This document shows positions 25,173 to 35,443 of a stretch of 64,000 nt of DNA, piece by piece (the first letter of the stretch is position 1; each line of letters opens with the position of its first letter). The DNA is from Bacteroidia bacterium. Its GTDB lineage: Bacteria > Bacteroidota > Bacteroidia > Chitinophagales > Chitinophagaceae. Position numbers and translations under genes: made by a program. The stretch spans positions 32,646 through 96,645 of the forward strand of contig JAUICZ010000006.1 of assembly GCA_030429205.1 (NCBI GenBank), read 5' to 3'. The notes under the pieces were generated by a model that saw only the letters and a program-made list of their open reading frames with translations, did no database searches and had not been told where the DNA came from.

Positions 25173-26534
25173 TTATATTTCTTCATCTTCAACTTCTTCA
25201 AACAAACTCATGAACTTTCCTTTCAGTCCGTCGAATAGTTTTTTCATTTTGTCGGAACGCTTATTATCATTTCCTTCTGCAGGCACTCCGCCTTCTTGTT
25301 CAACAGCATTTTCTTCTTCTAATTTTGCTGATATATAATTGCCTCCATCTTCTGCATAAACCATTTTACCGTTCTCATAATCATGATACCCTCTTAATAT
25401 CAAACCAATACAAGTTGAGTACATCGGGTTCATTAAAGGTTTTGCATACCCTCCGGCCAAATGCTCATTAGGATAACCTATACGTGCTCCTAAACCTGTT
25501 ACGTATTCTGTAAGCTGAATTATATGTTTTAATTGAGAACCACCACCAGTTAAAATAATTCCGCCATACAGCTTTTTATCCAAACCAATTTGTTTTAAAT
25601 GATATAATACATAGTCTAGTATCTCCTGTGTTCTGGCCTGTATAATATGAGCCAAATTCTTCACAGAAATCTCTTTAGCTGGCAAGCCTCTCAAGCCCGG
25701 TATTGTTATATATGCATTATCACTTGCTTCTGCAGCCAATGCAGTACCAAACTGCACTTTCATTTGCTCTGCCTGAGCACGCAATACCCCGAGTCCGCTT
25801 CTAATATCATTAGTTATGTTTACACCTGCATATGGTATAACGGCAGTGTGTTTTAATATTCCATCGTAAAAAACAGCCATATCGGTAGTACCACCTCCAA
25901 TATCAACAATAGCAACGCCTGCTTCTAAATCTTCATCATTCATTACTGCTGCTGCAGATGCCAATGGTTGCAGCACTAGATCTTTTGCTTTCAGCTGAGC
26001 TTTATCAACACACCCCTTGATGTTTCTGATTGCATTTTTGTCACCCGTTATAATGTGAAAGTTTGCTCCAATTTTAACACCATTCATACCGACCGGCTCT
26101 AAGACATTTGGTGTACTGTCTACCATAAACTCCTGTGGGACAATATCTATAATCTGATCCCCCGCAGGGATATACGTTTTATACTGATCTCGTATCAGCA
26201 TGTCGATATCTTCTTTACTGATTACATCGTCCGAATTTGCCCTTACACGATCTCCACGAGTTTGCAAACTCTTAATGTGCTGACCTGCAATACCTACATA
26301 CACATCCTCTATTTCAATATCTGGATTTGATGCCAAACATTTTTCAATAGCCAACTCAATCGACTTGATACACTGCTCTATGTTCATCACCACACCATGA
26401 CTTACACCTGCAGACTCGACACGCCCAAATGCAAGTATCTCTAGTTTACCAAATTCGTTTTTTCTGCCTGCTATGGCAGCTACTTTTGTTGTACCTATGT
26501 CAAGGCCGACAATGATTGGTTGCTCTTTACTCAT
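25173..26534 (-). CDS. ftsA: Cell division protein FtsA
   Basis: This 453-residue actin-like ATPase tethers FtsZ to the membrane. The N terminus has IVGLDIGTTKVAAIAG (phosphate 1), and VAIVDIGGGTTDMAVF (phosphate 2) and GGIILTGGGSQLKHI (adenosine) follow. The end includes KMKKLFDGLKGKFMSLFEE, an amphipathic helix that should be the membrane-targeting sequence, followed by an acidic tail EVEDEEI. It lies between ftsQ (22 bases upstream) and ftsZ, the usual order. Confidence 0.96.
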   Translation of the reverse strand: MSKEQPIIVGLDIGTTKVAAIAGRKNEFGKLEILAFGRVESAGVSHGVVMNIEQCIKSIELAIEKCLASNPDIEIEDVYVGIAGQHIKSLQTRGDRVRANSDDVISKEDIDMLIRDQYKTYIPAGDQIIDIVPQEFMVDSTPNVLEPVGMNGVKIGANFHIITGDKNAIRNIKGCVDKAQLKAKDLVLQPLASAAAVMNDEDLEAGVAIVDIGGGTTDMAVFYDGILKHTAVIPYAGVNITNDIRSGLGVLRAQAEQMKVQFGTALAAEASDNAYITIPGLRGLPAKEISVKNLAHIIQARTQEILDYVLYHLKQIGLDKKLYGGIILTGGGSQLKHIIQLTEYVTGLGARIGYPNEHLAGGYAKPLMNPMYSTCIGLILRGYHDYENGKMVYAEDGGNYISAKLEEENAVEQEGGVPAEGNDNKRSDKMKKLFDGLKGKFMSLFEEVEDEEI

Positions 26535-26556
26535 ACTGCTAAATATTTATAGCTTA

Positions 26557-27639
26557 TTAATCATCGCTTCCGTTATATATATACTTCGGCGTTTGTTTTT
26601 CCTTTTCGTTATTTGTTGTGTTTATATCTTTTGTCTTGACCTTGTTTTGTTTTGTATCAATTATACCTGCATCCACCGTTGCATGAGATGCCGGCTGTAT
26701 ATTCTCCTGAGGTATCTTTAATTCTGATTTAGCATCATCTACCTTTGCCTGAATTACAGGTTGCTTTGTCACCATTCGGTTGTGTTCTAAAACTTTTTTA
26801 CCGTATTCACCCATAATACTCTCTACCCAGTTGATCCTATTGATTACTTTATCTTTAGGCAGGTCCCAGTCCAGAGCCGGTGATGCTACCAACTGACCAT
26901 CATAGCTCAAATCAAGCAAGTCATACTTATCCCACCCAACCTTGCTTAATACATTTTTATAGAACGTAAATAAATGATCGAACTTCATACTCAGGTTTGA
27001 AGTATCTCCTAATATGATTCTTTGATTTCCTAAAACAGGTACAATCTCAAAACTCATATCTTCATTAACAATAAAATGTGCTACCTGAGCTGTCCAAAAA
27101 CTATCATGTCTTATAAAGTCAGCCACTTTCATTATTTGCTTTCTGACAGATATGCCAACAGTATCCATGCGCAACTCCGGAGCATTTGTAACCACCAGTG
27201 TATAATAGTTGTATTGACTCGACAAAGGCATCGGGTTAGCATTCTTGTCTAGGTAGTAACTATTACCTCCTTCTTCAAACACCCTAAGGACAGGTACTTT
27301 CTGTGTAACCTCTGCATTTAACACTCTGTTGTTATCAACATATACTTTTGCGTTTTCTATCCACGGATTACCGGAAAGTATTCTCTCCATCATAGCAACA
27401 TCTAATGACGCCAAATCAAACTCCTCCAAGCTTCTGTCATGCAATAAAATATCTTCAACATCTTCTTTGGCTACAAAACCATATTTATCATTATTAATTT
27501 GTATTGAAATATCTGTGAGTGTTCGTTTATCCTGCACTTTGGTAGCACTGACTATCGCCATAAATCCAGCACATACTAATACTAGTGTCAGTATAGACTG
27601 AATTATTTTACGGGGTGATATTTTGCGCTTTACACTCAC
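26557..27639 (-). CDS. ftsQ: Cell division protein FtsQ
   Basis: This 360-residue bitopic membrane protein links early and late division proteins. It has a short cytoplasmic basic start, one membrane segment (about 14-30, QSILTLVLVCAGFMAIV) and a POTRA-like region with ERILSGNPWIENAKVYVDNN and LNAEVTQKVPVLRVF. The start codon is GTG, overlapping the end of murC by four bases. The last 70 residues are polar and low-complexity. Sequence is divergent from enterobacterial FtsQ, so the identification also rests on position between murC and ftsA. Confidence 0.9.
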   Translation of the reverse strand: MSVKRKISPRKIIQSILTLVLVCAGFMAIVSATKVQDKRTLTDISIQINNDKYGFVAKEDVEDILLHDRSLEEFDLASLDVAMMERILSGNPWIENAKVYVDNNRVLNAEVTQKVPVLRVFEEGGNSYYLDKNANPMPLSSQYNYYTLVVTNAPELRMDTVGISVRKQIMKVADFIRHDSFWTAQVAHFIVNEDMSFEIVPVLGNQRIILGDTSNLSMKFDHLFTFYKNVLSKVGWDKYDLLDLSYDGQLVASPALDWDLPKDKVINRINWVESIMGEYGKKVLEHNRMVTKQPVIQAKVDDAKSELKIPQENIQPASHATVDAGIIDTKQNKVKTKDINTTNNEKEKQTPKYIYNGSDD

Positions 27640-28994
27640 TTACTTTCTATAATTTGTTTTATTGGCTGTACCAGTTTATCAATATCTCCGGCTCCTGCAG
27701 TTATAAACAACTCAATAGGAGCAACCTCTACATATTTCAACAACCCATCCTTAGACAAAACATTACTATTAGGGTTCCCCATATAACTTGCAATCAACTC
27801 AGATGTTACACCATCAATGGGCTCCTCTCTAGCAGGATATATATCCAACAGTATTACTTCGTCAGCAGCATCTAAACTTTTTGCAAAACCTTCTGCGTGA
27901 TCCTTCGTTCTACTGAACAAATGAGGTTGAAATGCCACTACACACTTCTTGTTGCTAAACAACAGTTTCGCACTATTTATCAATGTTGCTAACTCTTCAG
28001 GATGATGCGCATAATCATCTATGTATACAGCTCTATCACTTTTAACCACATATTCAAACCTTCTTTTCACCCCTTTAAAATCCGGTAGTACTTTTTTTAT
28101 GCTTTCAATATCAACTTCAATAAGTAGCGCTACTGCAATTGCTGCAACAGTATTTTCCACATTATGCATCCCCCCCATATTCAACCTGAATCCTGAATAT
28201 TCTTCTCCTTTATACACTAAGTCGAATTCATAGCCTCCGTCTTTCATCACTATACTCTTAGCAAAAACATCAGCAGCATCGTTTTGTAAGCTATATGTCA
28301 ATACGTGTGTCGCTTTCAAATCGCTCGCCCTGTGTAAACCGTGCTTCATCAATAGCGTTCCGTTGTGCTTAATGTTTTTTGTGTATGAAACATAAGCATC
28401 TTCCATGCCTGTTACCGTTCCGTATATATCCAAATGGTCTGCATCCATTGCAGTTAGTACTGCTATATCCGGACTTAACTTCAAGAAGCTTCGATCATAC
28501 TCATCAGCTTCTATTACTGCTGTATGCACATCACTACTCCAATAATTAGTTCCATAGTTACCAGAGAGGCCTCCAAGAAATGCATTACAACCCATACCGG
28601 CTTCTCTTAACAAATAACCTATCATTGTGGTGACTGTAGTTTTACCATGAGTACCTGCAACCGTAATAGCAAACATTGCTTCGGTTATCCATTGTAATAC
28701 ATCACTACGCTTAAAGACCTTGTAGTTATTTTCCTTACACCATGCCAACTGTAGGTTTGACGCAGGTATAGCAGGTGTATATATGATCAGGTTTGCATCT
28801 TTATCAATGAACTCAACATTATCTTCGTAGTTAACTGGTATACCTTCTTTCTCCAGCTGCTCAGTTAGCTTCGTCTTTGTTTTATCATAACCAGACACAG
28901 CAACACCTCTTTGCGCAAAGAAGCGGGCAATGGCACTCATACCAATACCACCAATGCCTATAAAGTATACTCGTGTCAGGTTATCTAAATTCAT
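27636..28994 (-). CDS. murC: UDP-N-acetylmuramate--L-alanine ligase
   Basis: MurC adds L-alanine to UDP-MurNAc in the cytoplasm using ATP, the first amino-acid step of peptidoglycan precursor synthesis. It has 452 residues with a Rossmann start YFIGIGGIGMSAIARF, the ATP loop GTHGKTT at 114-120, EADEYDRSFL and YIDDYAHHPEE. It follows murG with one base between them and overlaps ftsQ by four. Confidence 0.97.
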   Translation of the reverse strand: MNLDNLTRVYFIGIGGIGMSAIARFFAQRGVAVSGYDKTKTKLTEQLEKEGIPVNYEDNVEFIDKDANLIIYTPAIPASNLQLAWCKENNYKVFKRSDVLQWITEAMFAITVAGTHGKTTVTTMIGYLLREAGMGCNAFLGGLSGNYGTNYWSSDVHTAVIEADEYDRSFLKLSPDIAVLTAMDADHLDIYGTVTGMEDAYVSYTKNIKHNGTLLMKHGLHRASDLKATHVLTYSLQNDAADVFAKSIVMKDGGYEFDLVYKGEEYSGFRLNMGGMHNVENTVAAIAVALLIEVDIESIKKVLPDFKGVKRRFEYVVKSDRAVYIDDYAHHPEELATLINSAKLLFSNKKCVVAFQPHLFSRTKDHAEGFAKSLDAADEVILLDIYPAREEPIDGVTSELIASYMGNPNSNVLSKDGLLKYVEVAPIELFITAGAGDIDKLVQPIKQIIESK

Positions 28995-28995
28995 T

Positions 28996-30096
28996 TTAGT
29001 TATTCGCTATTTCAATTAGTTTTTCTGCAATTCTGCTATCTGCGTCTTTTATTGCTAATTCCTGCAAATTTTCAGTCATTAACTCTTGCGTAGCATCGTC
29101 GTTTAATAATTCTTTTATTTTTTGAATCAACTCGTTTTTAGCATCACTGTTTTTCACCATCATAGCCGCATTGTGCTCCACCAGGGCCATCGCATTACTA
29201 GTTTGATGATCCTCTGCAGCGAAAGGATACGGCACAAAAATTACCGGCTTTGCAACAATACACAGTTCAGCTATTGCTAGTGCTCCGGCTCTGGACACCA
29301 CCATATCTGCTGCTGCATATGCAAAGTCCATTTCTTTAATAAAATCAAACACCTTTACCCTACCACTATATCGCACAGCTCTTGCTGTGGCTTGCTCATA
29401 ATAAAGCTTACCTGTTTGCCAAATCAACTGTACATTACCTTCTAGCAACTCTTCCAGGCCTGCATCAACGGCTTCATTAATTGACTTTGCTCCTAAACTT
29501 CCTCCTACTACCAAGATTGTTTTCTTGTTACCATCTAACCCTAACCATTCCTGCCCTTCTACTCTTGTCAAGTTCGATTGTGCTATTTTCTTCCTCACGG
29601 GGTTTCCAGTATACACAACCTTATCTTTCGGAAAGAACTGGTCCATACCATCATATCCAACACATATAGCTTTTGCTCTCTTACCTAATATCTTGTTGCT
29701 TTTACCTGCATAAGAGTTTTGCTCTTGTATAAGCGTTGGTATCCCTTTCGCTTGTGCGGCATATAGCACCGGGAAGCTGGCATAACCTCCGACACCTACT
29801 ACTACACTAGGATTAAACCTTTTTATAACGCTCCTTGCTTGCATGTAACTCTTAATAATCTTAAACGGTAGTGTTATATTTTTTAATAAGCTACTTCTAT
29901 TAAAACCCGCAATATCCAATCCCACAATTTCGAACCCCTCTTGCGGTACTTTTTCCATTTCCATTTTTCCCTTTGCGCCAACAAACAACAATTCAACACC
30001 CGGGTTTAACCTCTGCAAGGCATGCCCTATAGCTACTGCCGGAAAAATATGACCACCAGTCCCTCCACCTGTTATTATAACTTTCATTGCTGCCAT
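28996..30096 (-). CDS. murG: Lipid II synthase MurG (UDP-GlcNAc transferase)
   Basis: This peripheral membrane GT28 enzyme has 366 residues and adds GlcNAc to lipid I on the inner face of the membrane. The N-terminal GGGTGGHIFPA lies at 10-20. The donor-binding part holds VVGGSLGAKSINEAV and VSRAGALAIAELCIVAKPVIFVPYPFAAEDHQ. ATG 30096 and ATG 30087 are both possible starts. The ftsW stop lies one base upstream. Confidence 0.97.
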   Translation of the reverse strand: MAAMKVIITGGGTGGHIFPAVAIGHALQRLNPGVELLFVGAKGKMEMEKVPQEGFEIVGLDIAGFNRSSLLKNITLPFKIIKSYMQARSVIKRFNPSVVVGVGGYASFPVLYAAQAKGIPTLIQEQNSYAGKSNKILGKRAKAICVGYDGMDQFFPKDKVVYTGNPVRKKIAQSNLTRVEGQEWLGLDGNKKTILVVGGSLGAKSINEAVDAGLEELLEGNVQLIWQTGKLYYEQATARAVRYSGRVKVFDFIKEMDFAYAAADMVVSRAGALAIAELCIVAKPVIFVPYPFAAEDHQTSNAMALVEHNAAMMVKNSDAKNELIQKIKELLNDDATQELMTENLQELAIKDADSRIAEKLIEIANN

Positions 30097-30097
30097 A

Positions 30098-31297
30098 CTA
30101 AGCTGCTGCCAACCTCCCTTTTGTTGTTTTTCTCTTTTCTGCTTCTACTAGTTTTTCATCACCCTCCATTTCATCTACATAACGGCTTACACTTAGTATT
30201 ACTCCAATCGCAATACTTGTAAACCATATTGATGTTCCTCCCATACTTACTAATGGCAATGTCAAACCTGTTACCGGAACCAAATTCACATTAACAGCCA
30301 TATTCAGCATCGCCTGAAAAACCAAAGTCATACTTAACCCCACTGCCAAAAACGCTCCAAATGCATAAGGACATCTTCTGAATATCAAAATGCTTCTCCA
30401 TAAGAATACCAGATACAATACAATTACTAACCCTCCTCCTATCAATCCGTATTCTTCTATTATTATTGCATAAATAAAATCTGAGTAGGAATGTGGCAGA
30501 AAATTCCTTTGCTTACTGTTCCCTGGTCCTAAACCAGTTATTCCTCCATTTGCAATTGCTATTTTTGCGTGTAATACTTGATACACTTCTTCATGCTCTC
30601 CGCCTTGTTCACTACTTCCTAAATAATCTTTTATACGCTGTTCCCAAGTTGTCGCTCTACCACTGCCCTTTAGCTTAGAAATACCATATACCGACAAGCC
30701 ACACAACAAACCTGCGAGTGCCAGCAACATGATATGACTGGTTTTTACCCTGCCGATAAAGAACAAAATGCAACATGTCATCACTAGCATTACTGCTGTA
30801 GATAGGTTTGCAGGCGCAATCAGCACAGCGGTTAATAATACCGGTACCAGTACTGGCAAAAAACCTTTTCTGAAGTCCTTAATTACATTTTGCTTAATGC
30901 TTAACATCCTGGCCAGGAACATAAACAGTGCGAGCTTAGCAAATGCAGATGTTTGGAATGTTTTATCCAAAAACGGTATTTGCAACCAACGTGAACCCTC
31001 ATTGAGTGTCACGCCAAATACTAGTGTATACACCAACAACGGTATACTTATTACATAAAACAACACTGTTAACCTCGCAAACTTGGTATAGTTTATTTTA
31101 TGAAGGAAAAACATGGTAATAATACCTAAGCCTAAGTAAGTGATCTGTTTTACCAGATAGTGATTCATACTGGCATCATGCTTATACGCCAGCATACCTG
31201 TTGCACTATAAACAACCAAAAGGCTGAGTAATGATAGCACTACTACCACTGCCCATATCACAGGATCTCCTTTTGTATGTTTAAATAATTGCTGCAC
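30098..31297 (-). CDS. ftsW: SEDS-family lipid II polymerase FtsW
   Basis: This 399-residue polytopic membrane protein with about ten helices polymerises septal glycan strands together with FtsI. It shows the SEDS patterns YKHDASMNHYLVKQ, ATTWEQRIKDYLGSSEQGGE..YQVLHAKIAIANGG and the C-terminal TGLTLPLVSMGGTSIW. The start is GTG at 31297, since the next upstream in-frame codons run into a stop and the first membrane segment would be lost from later starts. Genomic position between murD and murG supports FtsW rather than RodA. Confidence 0.95.
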   Translation of the reverse strand: MQQLFKHTKGDPVIWAVVVVLSLLSLLVVYSATGMLAYKHDASMNHYLVKQITYLGLGIITMFFLHKINYTKFARLTVLFYVISIPLLVYTLVFGVTLNEGSRWLQIPFLDKTFQTSAFAKLALFMFLARMLSIKQNVIKDFRKGFLPVLVPVLLTAVLIAPANLSTAVMLVMTCCILFFIGRVKTSHIMLLALAGLLCGLSVYGISKLKGSGRATTWEQRIKDYLGSSEQGGEHEEVYQVLHAKIAIANGGITGLGPGNSKQRNFLPHSYSDFIYAIIIEEYGLIGGGLVIVLYLVFLWRSILIFRRCPYAFGAFLAVGLSMTLVFQAMLNMAVNVNLVPVTGLTLPLVSMGGTSIWFTSIAIGVILSVSRYVDEMEGDEKLVEAEKRKTTKGRLAAA

Positions 31298-31314
31298 TAT
31301 CTAATGCTTATTTT

Positions 31315-32670
31315 TTAAAGACTCTTAACGGCTTCTTTAAACATATCGCCGCGCTCTTCATAATTTTTAAACAAATCAAAACTGGCGCATGCCGGAGATA
31401 ACAAAACAATGTCTCCTTTTTCAGCAAGCGCATATGCTGCATTAACAGCATCTTTCGCTGTTGTGGTATCCAAAACCTGTTCTACAACACCATCAAAAGC
31501 CTCATGTATTGCATTACTGTCTGCAGTCAAACAAACAATCGCTTTCACTTTTTCTTTTATCAAATCAGATAGCTGACTATAGTCATTCCCCTTATCTTGC
31601 CCTCCAAGTATCAATACAGTAGGCTTAGTCATACTTTCAAGAGCGTACCAAACAGAGTTCACATTCGTAGCTTTACTATCATTAATAAAGTCTACACCTC
31701 TTATAGTTGCTACAAACTCTAAACGATGTTCTATCCCTTTAAACGTTGAAAAGCTCTCTCTGATCTTTTCTTTGCGGATACCCGCAATGCGTGCAGATAT
31801 GCCTGCTGCCATACTGTTACTTTGATTGTGTTTACCTTTTAATGACAAGTCGTGTATAGACATGTTCAGTTCTTCTCCGTTGAAACGGATGTTCATTTTT
31901 TCGTTGTCGATAAATCCTCCCTCGTGCATGTTGTTTTGCTCGCTCATCGTGAAATAGATTGTGTTTGAATGAATAAAATGGGTTGAAATGTAATCTTGAA
32001 TAATAGGGTCTTCTCCATTAGTTATGAAATAATCTCCCTCTGTTTGATTTTCCGTAATTCTGAATTTTGACCTTACGTAATTTTCTAGTTTATAGTCATA
32101 CCTGTCCAAATGGTCAGGCGTAATGTTCGTTAATACTGCTACATCAGGTTTGAAAGTATGTATATCATCCAGCTGAAAACTGCTTACCTCCATCACATAC
32201 CATTCGCACGGTCGCACTGCAATTTGTCTGGCAAAACTTCTTCCGATGTTACCAACTAACGCAACATCGTAAGCTGCGTTTTTAAATATGTGGTAAGTCA
32301 TCGACGTAACAGTTGACTTACCATTTGAACCTGTAATAGCTACTATTTTACTATCCGCCTTATATCTATAGCCAAACTCTATCTCACTACATACCTCTAT
32401 ACCTGCAGCACGCACTTTTTGAACAATAGACACCTTGTCACTGATGCCGGGGCTTTTTACCACGCAATCAGCATTTAATATCAACTCTTCTGTATGTTTC
32501 CTTTCTTCAAAAAGCACGTTTGCCTGCTCTAGTTCTGTTTTATATTTACCTGCAATAGATCCGTAATCGCTAACGAACACATCCCACCCTTTTTGCACAC
32601 CAAGCAACGCAGCGCCAACACCGCTTTCCGCAGCGCCAAGAACTACCAGCCTGTTTGCATTTCTCGTCAT
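31315..32670 (-). CDS. murD: UDP-MurNAc-L-alanine--D-glutamate ligase
   Basis: MurD adds D-glutamate to the muropeptide precursor. The ATG at 32670 gives 451 residues starting MTRNANRLVVLGAAESG, the usual family N terminus; the ORF extends 60 bases further up but inside mraY. ATP loop GSNGKST at 114-120 and FINDSKATNVNSVWYAL follow. It lies two bases after the mraY stop and 17 bases before the ftsW start. Confidence 0.96.
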   Translation of the reverse strand: MTRNANRLVVLGAAESGVGAALLGVQKGWDVFVSDYGSIAGKYKTELEQANVLFEERKHTEELILNADCVVKSPGISDKVSIVQKVRAAGIEVCSEIEFGYRYKADSKIVAITGSNGKSTVTSMTYHIFKNAAYDVALVGNIGRSFARQIAVRPCEWYVMEVSSFQLDDIHTFKPDVAVLTNITPDHLDRYDYKLENYVRSKFRITENQTEGDYFITNGEDPIIQDYISTHFIHSNTIYFTMSEQNNMHEGGFIDNEKMNIRFNGEELNMSIHDLSLKGKHNQSNSMAAGISARIAGIRKEKIRESFSTFKGIEHRLEFVATIRGVDFINDSKATNVNSVWYALESMTKPTVLILGGQDKGNDYSQLSDLIKEKVKAIVCLTADSNAIHEAFDGVVEQVLDTTTAKDAVNAAYALAEKGDIVLLSPACASFDLFKNYEERGDMFKEAVKSL

Positions 32671-32672
32671 CT

Positions 32673-33944
32673 CTATTGCATTTTTAGTGTTACAATGCTC
32701 AATACTGCCAGCATAATACCAACGATCCAAAACCTTGTAACAATTTTACTTTCATGATAACCAAGCTTCTGATAATGATGATGGAGCGGTGACATTAAAA
32801 ACACTCTCCTTCCTTCTCCATATTTCTTCTTGGTATACTTGAAATAAGCCACCTGTATCATTACCGATAAATTCTCTGCTAAAAACACCCCGCAAATAAT
32901 TGGTATCAAAAGCTCCTTCCTGATCATTATAGCTATAGTAGCAATAATGCCGCCCAAAGCAAGGCTACCCGTATCTCCCATAAACACTTGTGCCGGATAT
33001 GCATTGTACCACAAGAACCCTACACAAGCACCAATAAATGCTGCTATAAAAATGGAAAGCTCACCAATATGTGGTATATGCATTATTCCCAGGTAATCGG
33101 CAAACACATAGTTACCCGACACATAAGCAAACACCGCAAGGCACACACCTATAATTGCAGAGACACCTGTTGCCAGACCATCAATACCGTCTGTCATATT
33201 AGCGCCATTGGAGACAGCTACAATAATGAATGTGACTACCAAAATGTATAATATTGGAGTAAGAATTGATAATGCATCTTCTCCAAAAATCGATACAAAT
33301 TTGCTGTAGCTTAATTCATGACTTTTCACAAACGGGATTGTCGTCGTTACCGACTTTACATGAACATAAGTATGCTCTTCGCCCTGCCTATCTAAACGAG
33401 TAAACGGTTCAGAAATCTGTTTTTCTGAAGAATTGTAAACCACAGGAGTATCTGCAATCACCTCTCTGGTTGTAACCACGCTATCATTAAAATACATGGT
33501 CAACCCTATTATCACCCCCAGACCAATCTGCCCCATCACTTTAAACTTTCCAGCTAACCCTTCTTTATTCTTTTTGAACACTTTTATGTAGTCATCTAAG
33601 AACCCTACAAGCCCTAACCAAACTGTAGACAAAAGAATCAAGATGATGTATGTGTTAGTCAACTTAGCAAACAAAAGCGTTGGTATCAACATGGCCGCGA
33701 TGATAATAATCCCTCCCATGGTCGGGGTGCCCTTTTTCTGAGATTGCCCTTCCAAACCTAGTTCGCGAACTGTTTCGCCTATCTGCTTTTTGCGTAAGAA
33801 CCCAATTAGTCTTTTACCAAAAACCGTCGTAATGATCAATGACAAAATGATAGCCATTGCAGCACGGAAAGTGATGTAATAGAATATGCCCGCTCCGAAA
33901 AGCTCATATTGTTCTCTCAAGTATGTAAACAGATGGTATAACAT
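32673..33944 (-). CDS. mraY: Phospho-MurNAc-pentapeptide translocase MraY, with insert
   Basis: MraY transfers phospho-MurNAc-pentapeptide to undecaprenyl phosphate, making lipid I. It has 423 residues and about ten membrane helices. Catalytic motifs are FLDDYIKV (116-122) and [12 protein letters not shown] (249-260), plus the histidine motif [11 protein letters not shown]. Residues 152-205 form an extra polar segment between two helices, absent from the E. coli enzyme of 360 residues, although Bacteroidota MraY proteins are commonly longer. It lies 32 bases downstream of murE. Confidence 0.96.
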   Translation of the reverse strand: MLYHLFTYLREQYELFGAGIFYYITFRAAMAIILSLIITTVFGKRLIGFLRKKQIGETVRELGLEGQSQKKGTPTMGGIIIIAAMLIPTLLFAKLTNTYIILILLSTVWLGLVGFLDDYIKVFKKNKEGLAGKFKVMGQIGLGVIIGLTMYFNDSVVTTREVIADTPVVYNSSEKQISEPFTRLDRQGEEHTYVHVKSVTTTIPFVKSHELSYSKFVSIFGEDALSILTPILYILVVTFIIVAVSNGANMTDGIDGLATGVSAIIGVCLAVFAYVSGNYVFADYLGIMHIPHIGELSIFIAAFIGACVGFLWYNAYPAQVFMGDTGSLALGGIIATIAIMIRKELLIPIICGVFLAENLSVMIQVAYFKYTKKKYGEGRRVFLMSPLHHHYQKLGYHESKIVTRFWIVGIMLAVLSIVTLKMQ

Positions 33945-33976
33945 AATCCTCTATACCGTATGTATCAGTATCTCGT

Positions 33977-35443
33977 TTATTTTTTTAATAATTCAAATGC
34001 TTCTCTCAACACTTCTCTGTCGTCAAAATGCGTGCGTGTACCGTTAACCTCCTGATATGTTTCGTGTCCTTTTCCCGCCACTAAAACGATGTCTTCTGTT
34101 TGCGCCAGCGTACACGCTGTTTTTATAGCCTCTTTCCTATCTGTAATTCTTAAAACCTTTCTGGCATGCGCAGTACTTAAGCCCTGCATCATGTCATCAA
34201 GTATAGCTTCGGGGTCTTCTGTTCTTGGATTATCCGAAGTGAGTATAGCCTTATCACTATGCTCGCAAGCTACTTCTGCCATTAAAGGACGCTTTGCCTT
34301 ATCTCGATCTCCGCCACAACCAACAATTGTTATTACTTTCTGACCTCCTGTTCTTAATTGATTGACTGTCGCCAACACATTAATCAGCGCGTCAGGTGTA
34401 TGAGCGTAGTCTACAATACCCAACACCTTTTCAACCGGCGACATGATTGTTTCAAACCTGCCTTGCGCACCATTCAATGTGCTTAATACTGCTAGCACTT
34501 CAGTTTTATCTTCTCCTAATAAAGTTGCTACTCCGTATGCTGCTAACAAATTGTACGCATTAAACCTACCTATCATTCTAAAGTGTGCTTCAAACTCATC
34601 TACACTCATTACTAACCCCGTCAGGTTATTCTCCAGCACTTTCCCTTTCACTGTTGCCGGCATGCGTAAGCTGTATGTATTTTTTTCAGCTTTGGTATTC
34701 TGCACCATCACCATACCTCTCTTATCATCAGCATTTGTTAGCGCAAATGCTGCTTTGGGCAAATCATCAAAAAATTGCTTTTTAACCCTGATGTACTCAT
34801 CAAATGTTTTATGATAATCCAGATGATCATGTGTAATATTGGTAAACACACCTCCTGCAAAGCTCAACCCGGCAATTCGTTGCTGATGAATTGCATGCGA
34901 ACTCACCTCCATAAATACATGTGTACAACCTGCATCATACATCTCTGCCAACAAACTATGCAGCGCAACAGGATCCGGAGTTGTGTGCGTAGCAGGTACA
35001 ATCTTATTGTGTATGTGATTCTCAACTGTAGATATCAAACCGCACTTATACCCAAGCCCCTCAAACAACTGATATAACAAAGTAGCTACAGTAGTTTTAC
35101 CATTCGTCCCCGTAACACCTATCAACTTCATTTTTTGAGTAGGGCTATCATAGTAGGCATCCGCAAGGATACCCACTGATGAAGCACTATCTCTAACCTC
35201 TATATATGTGATCTCTCGTTTTAGTTCTTTTGGCAACTGCTCTGCAACTACAACTGTTGCACCTAAATCAATGGCTTTATCTATATAAAGATGTCCATCT
35301 GTTTGAGTCCCTTTAATAGCGACAAACACACTTTCCTTCTCTGCTTTGCGAGAATCAATACACAAACCACTTACACCAATAGACGTTTCGCCTATCACTT
35401 GCAATGGATGCACATTTGTCAATATGTCCTTCAGTTGCTTCAT
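33977..35443 (-). CDS. murE: UDP-MurNAc-tripeptide synthetase MurE
   Basis: MurE adds the third peptide residue. It has 488 residues with TGTNGKTT at 111-118, ATTTPDP-type loop (THTTPDPVALHSLL) and the diagnostic SDNPRTEDPEAI. The DNPR motif indicates meso-diaminopimelate, not lysine, as the residue added, matching Gram-negative peptidoglycan. It overlaps ftsI by one base (TAATG). murF, the usual next enzyme, is not adjacent. Confidence 0.96.
   Translation of the reverse strand: MKQLKDILTNVHPLQVIGETSIGVSGLCIDSRKAEKESVFVAIKGTQTDGHLYIDKAIDLGATVVVAEQLPKELKREITYIEVRDSASSVGILADAYYDSPTQKMKLIGVTGTNGKTTVATLLYQLFEGLGYKCGLISTVENHIHNKIVPATHTTPDPVALHSLLAEMYDAGCTHVFMEVSSHAIHQQRIAGLSFAGGVFTNITHDHLDYHKTFDEYIRVKKQFFDDLPKAAFALTNADDKRGMVMVQNTKAEKNTYSLRMPATVKGKVLENNLTGLVMSVDEFEAHFRMIGRFNAYNLLAAYGVATLLGEDKTEVLAVLSTLNGAQGRFETIMSPVEKVLGIVDYAHTPDALINVLATVNQLRTGGQKVITIVGCGGDRDKAKRPLMAEVACEHSDKAILTSDNPRTEDPEAILDDMMQGLSTAHARKVLRITDRKEAIKTACTLAQTEDIVLVAGKGHETYQEVNGTRTHFDDREVLREAFELLKK

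Noticed and set aside
32671..32730. Upstream start of murD
   Set aside because: The extra 20 residues lie inside mraY and do not match the family N terminus.
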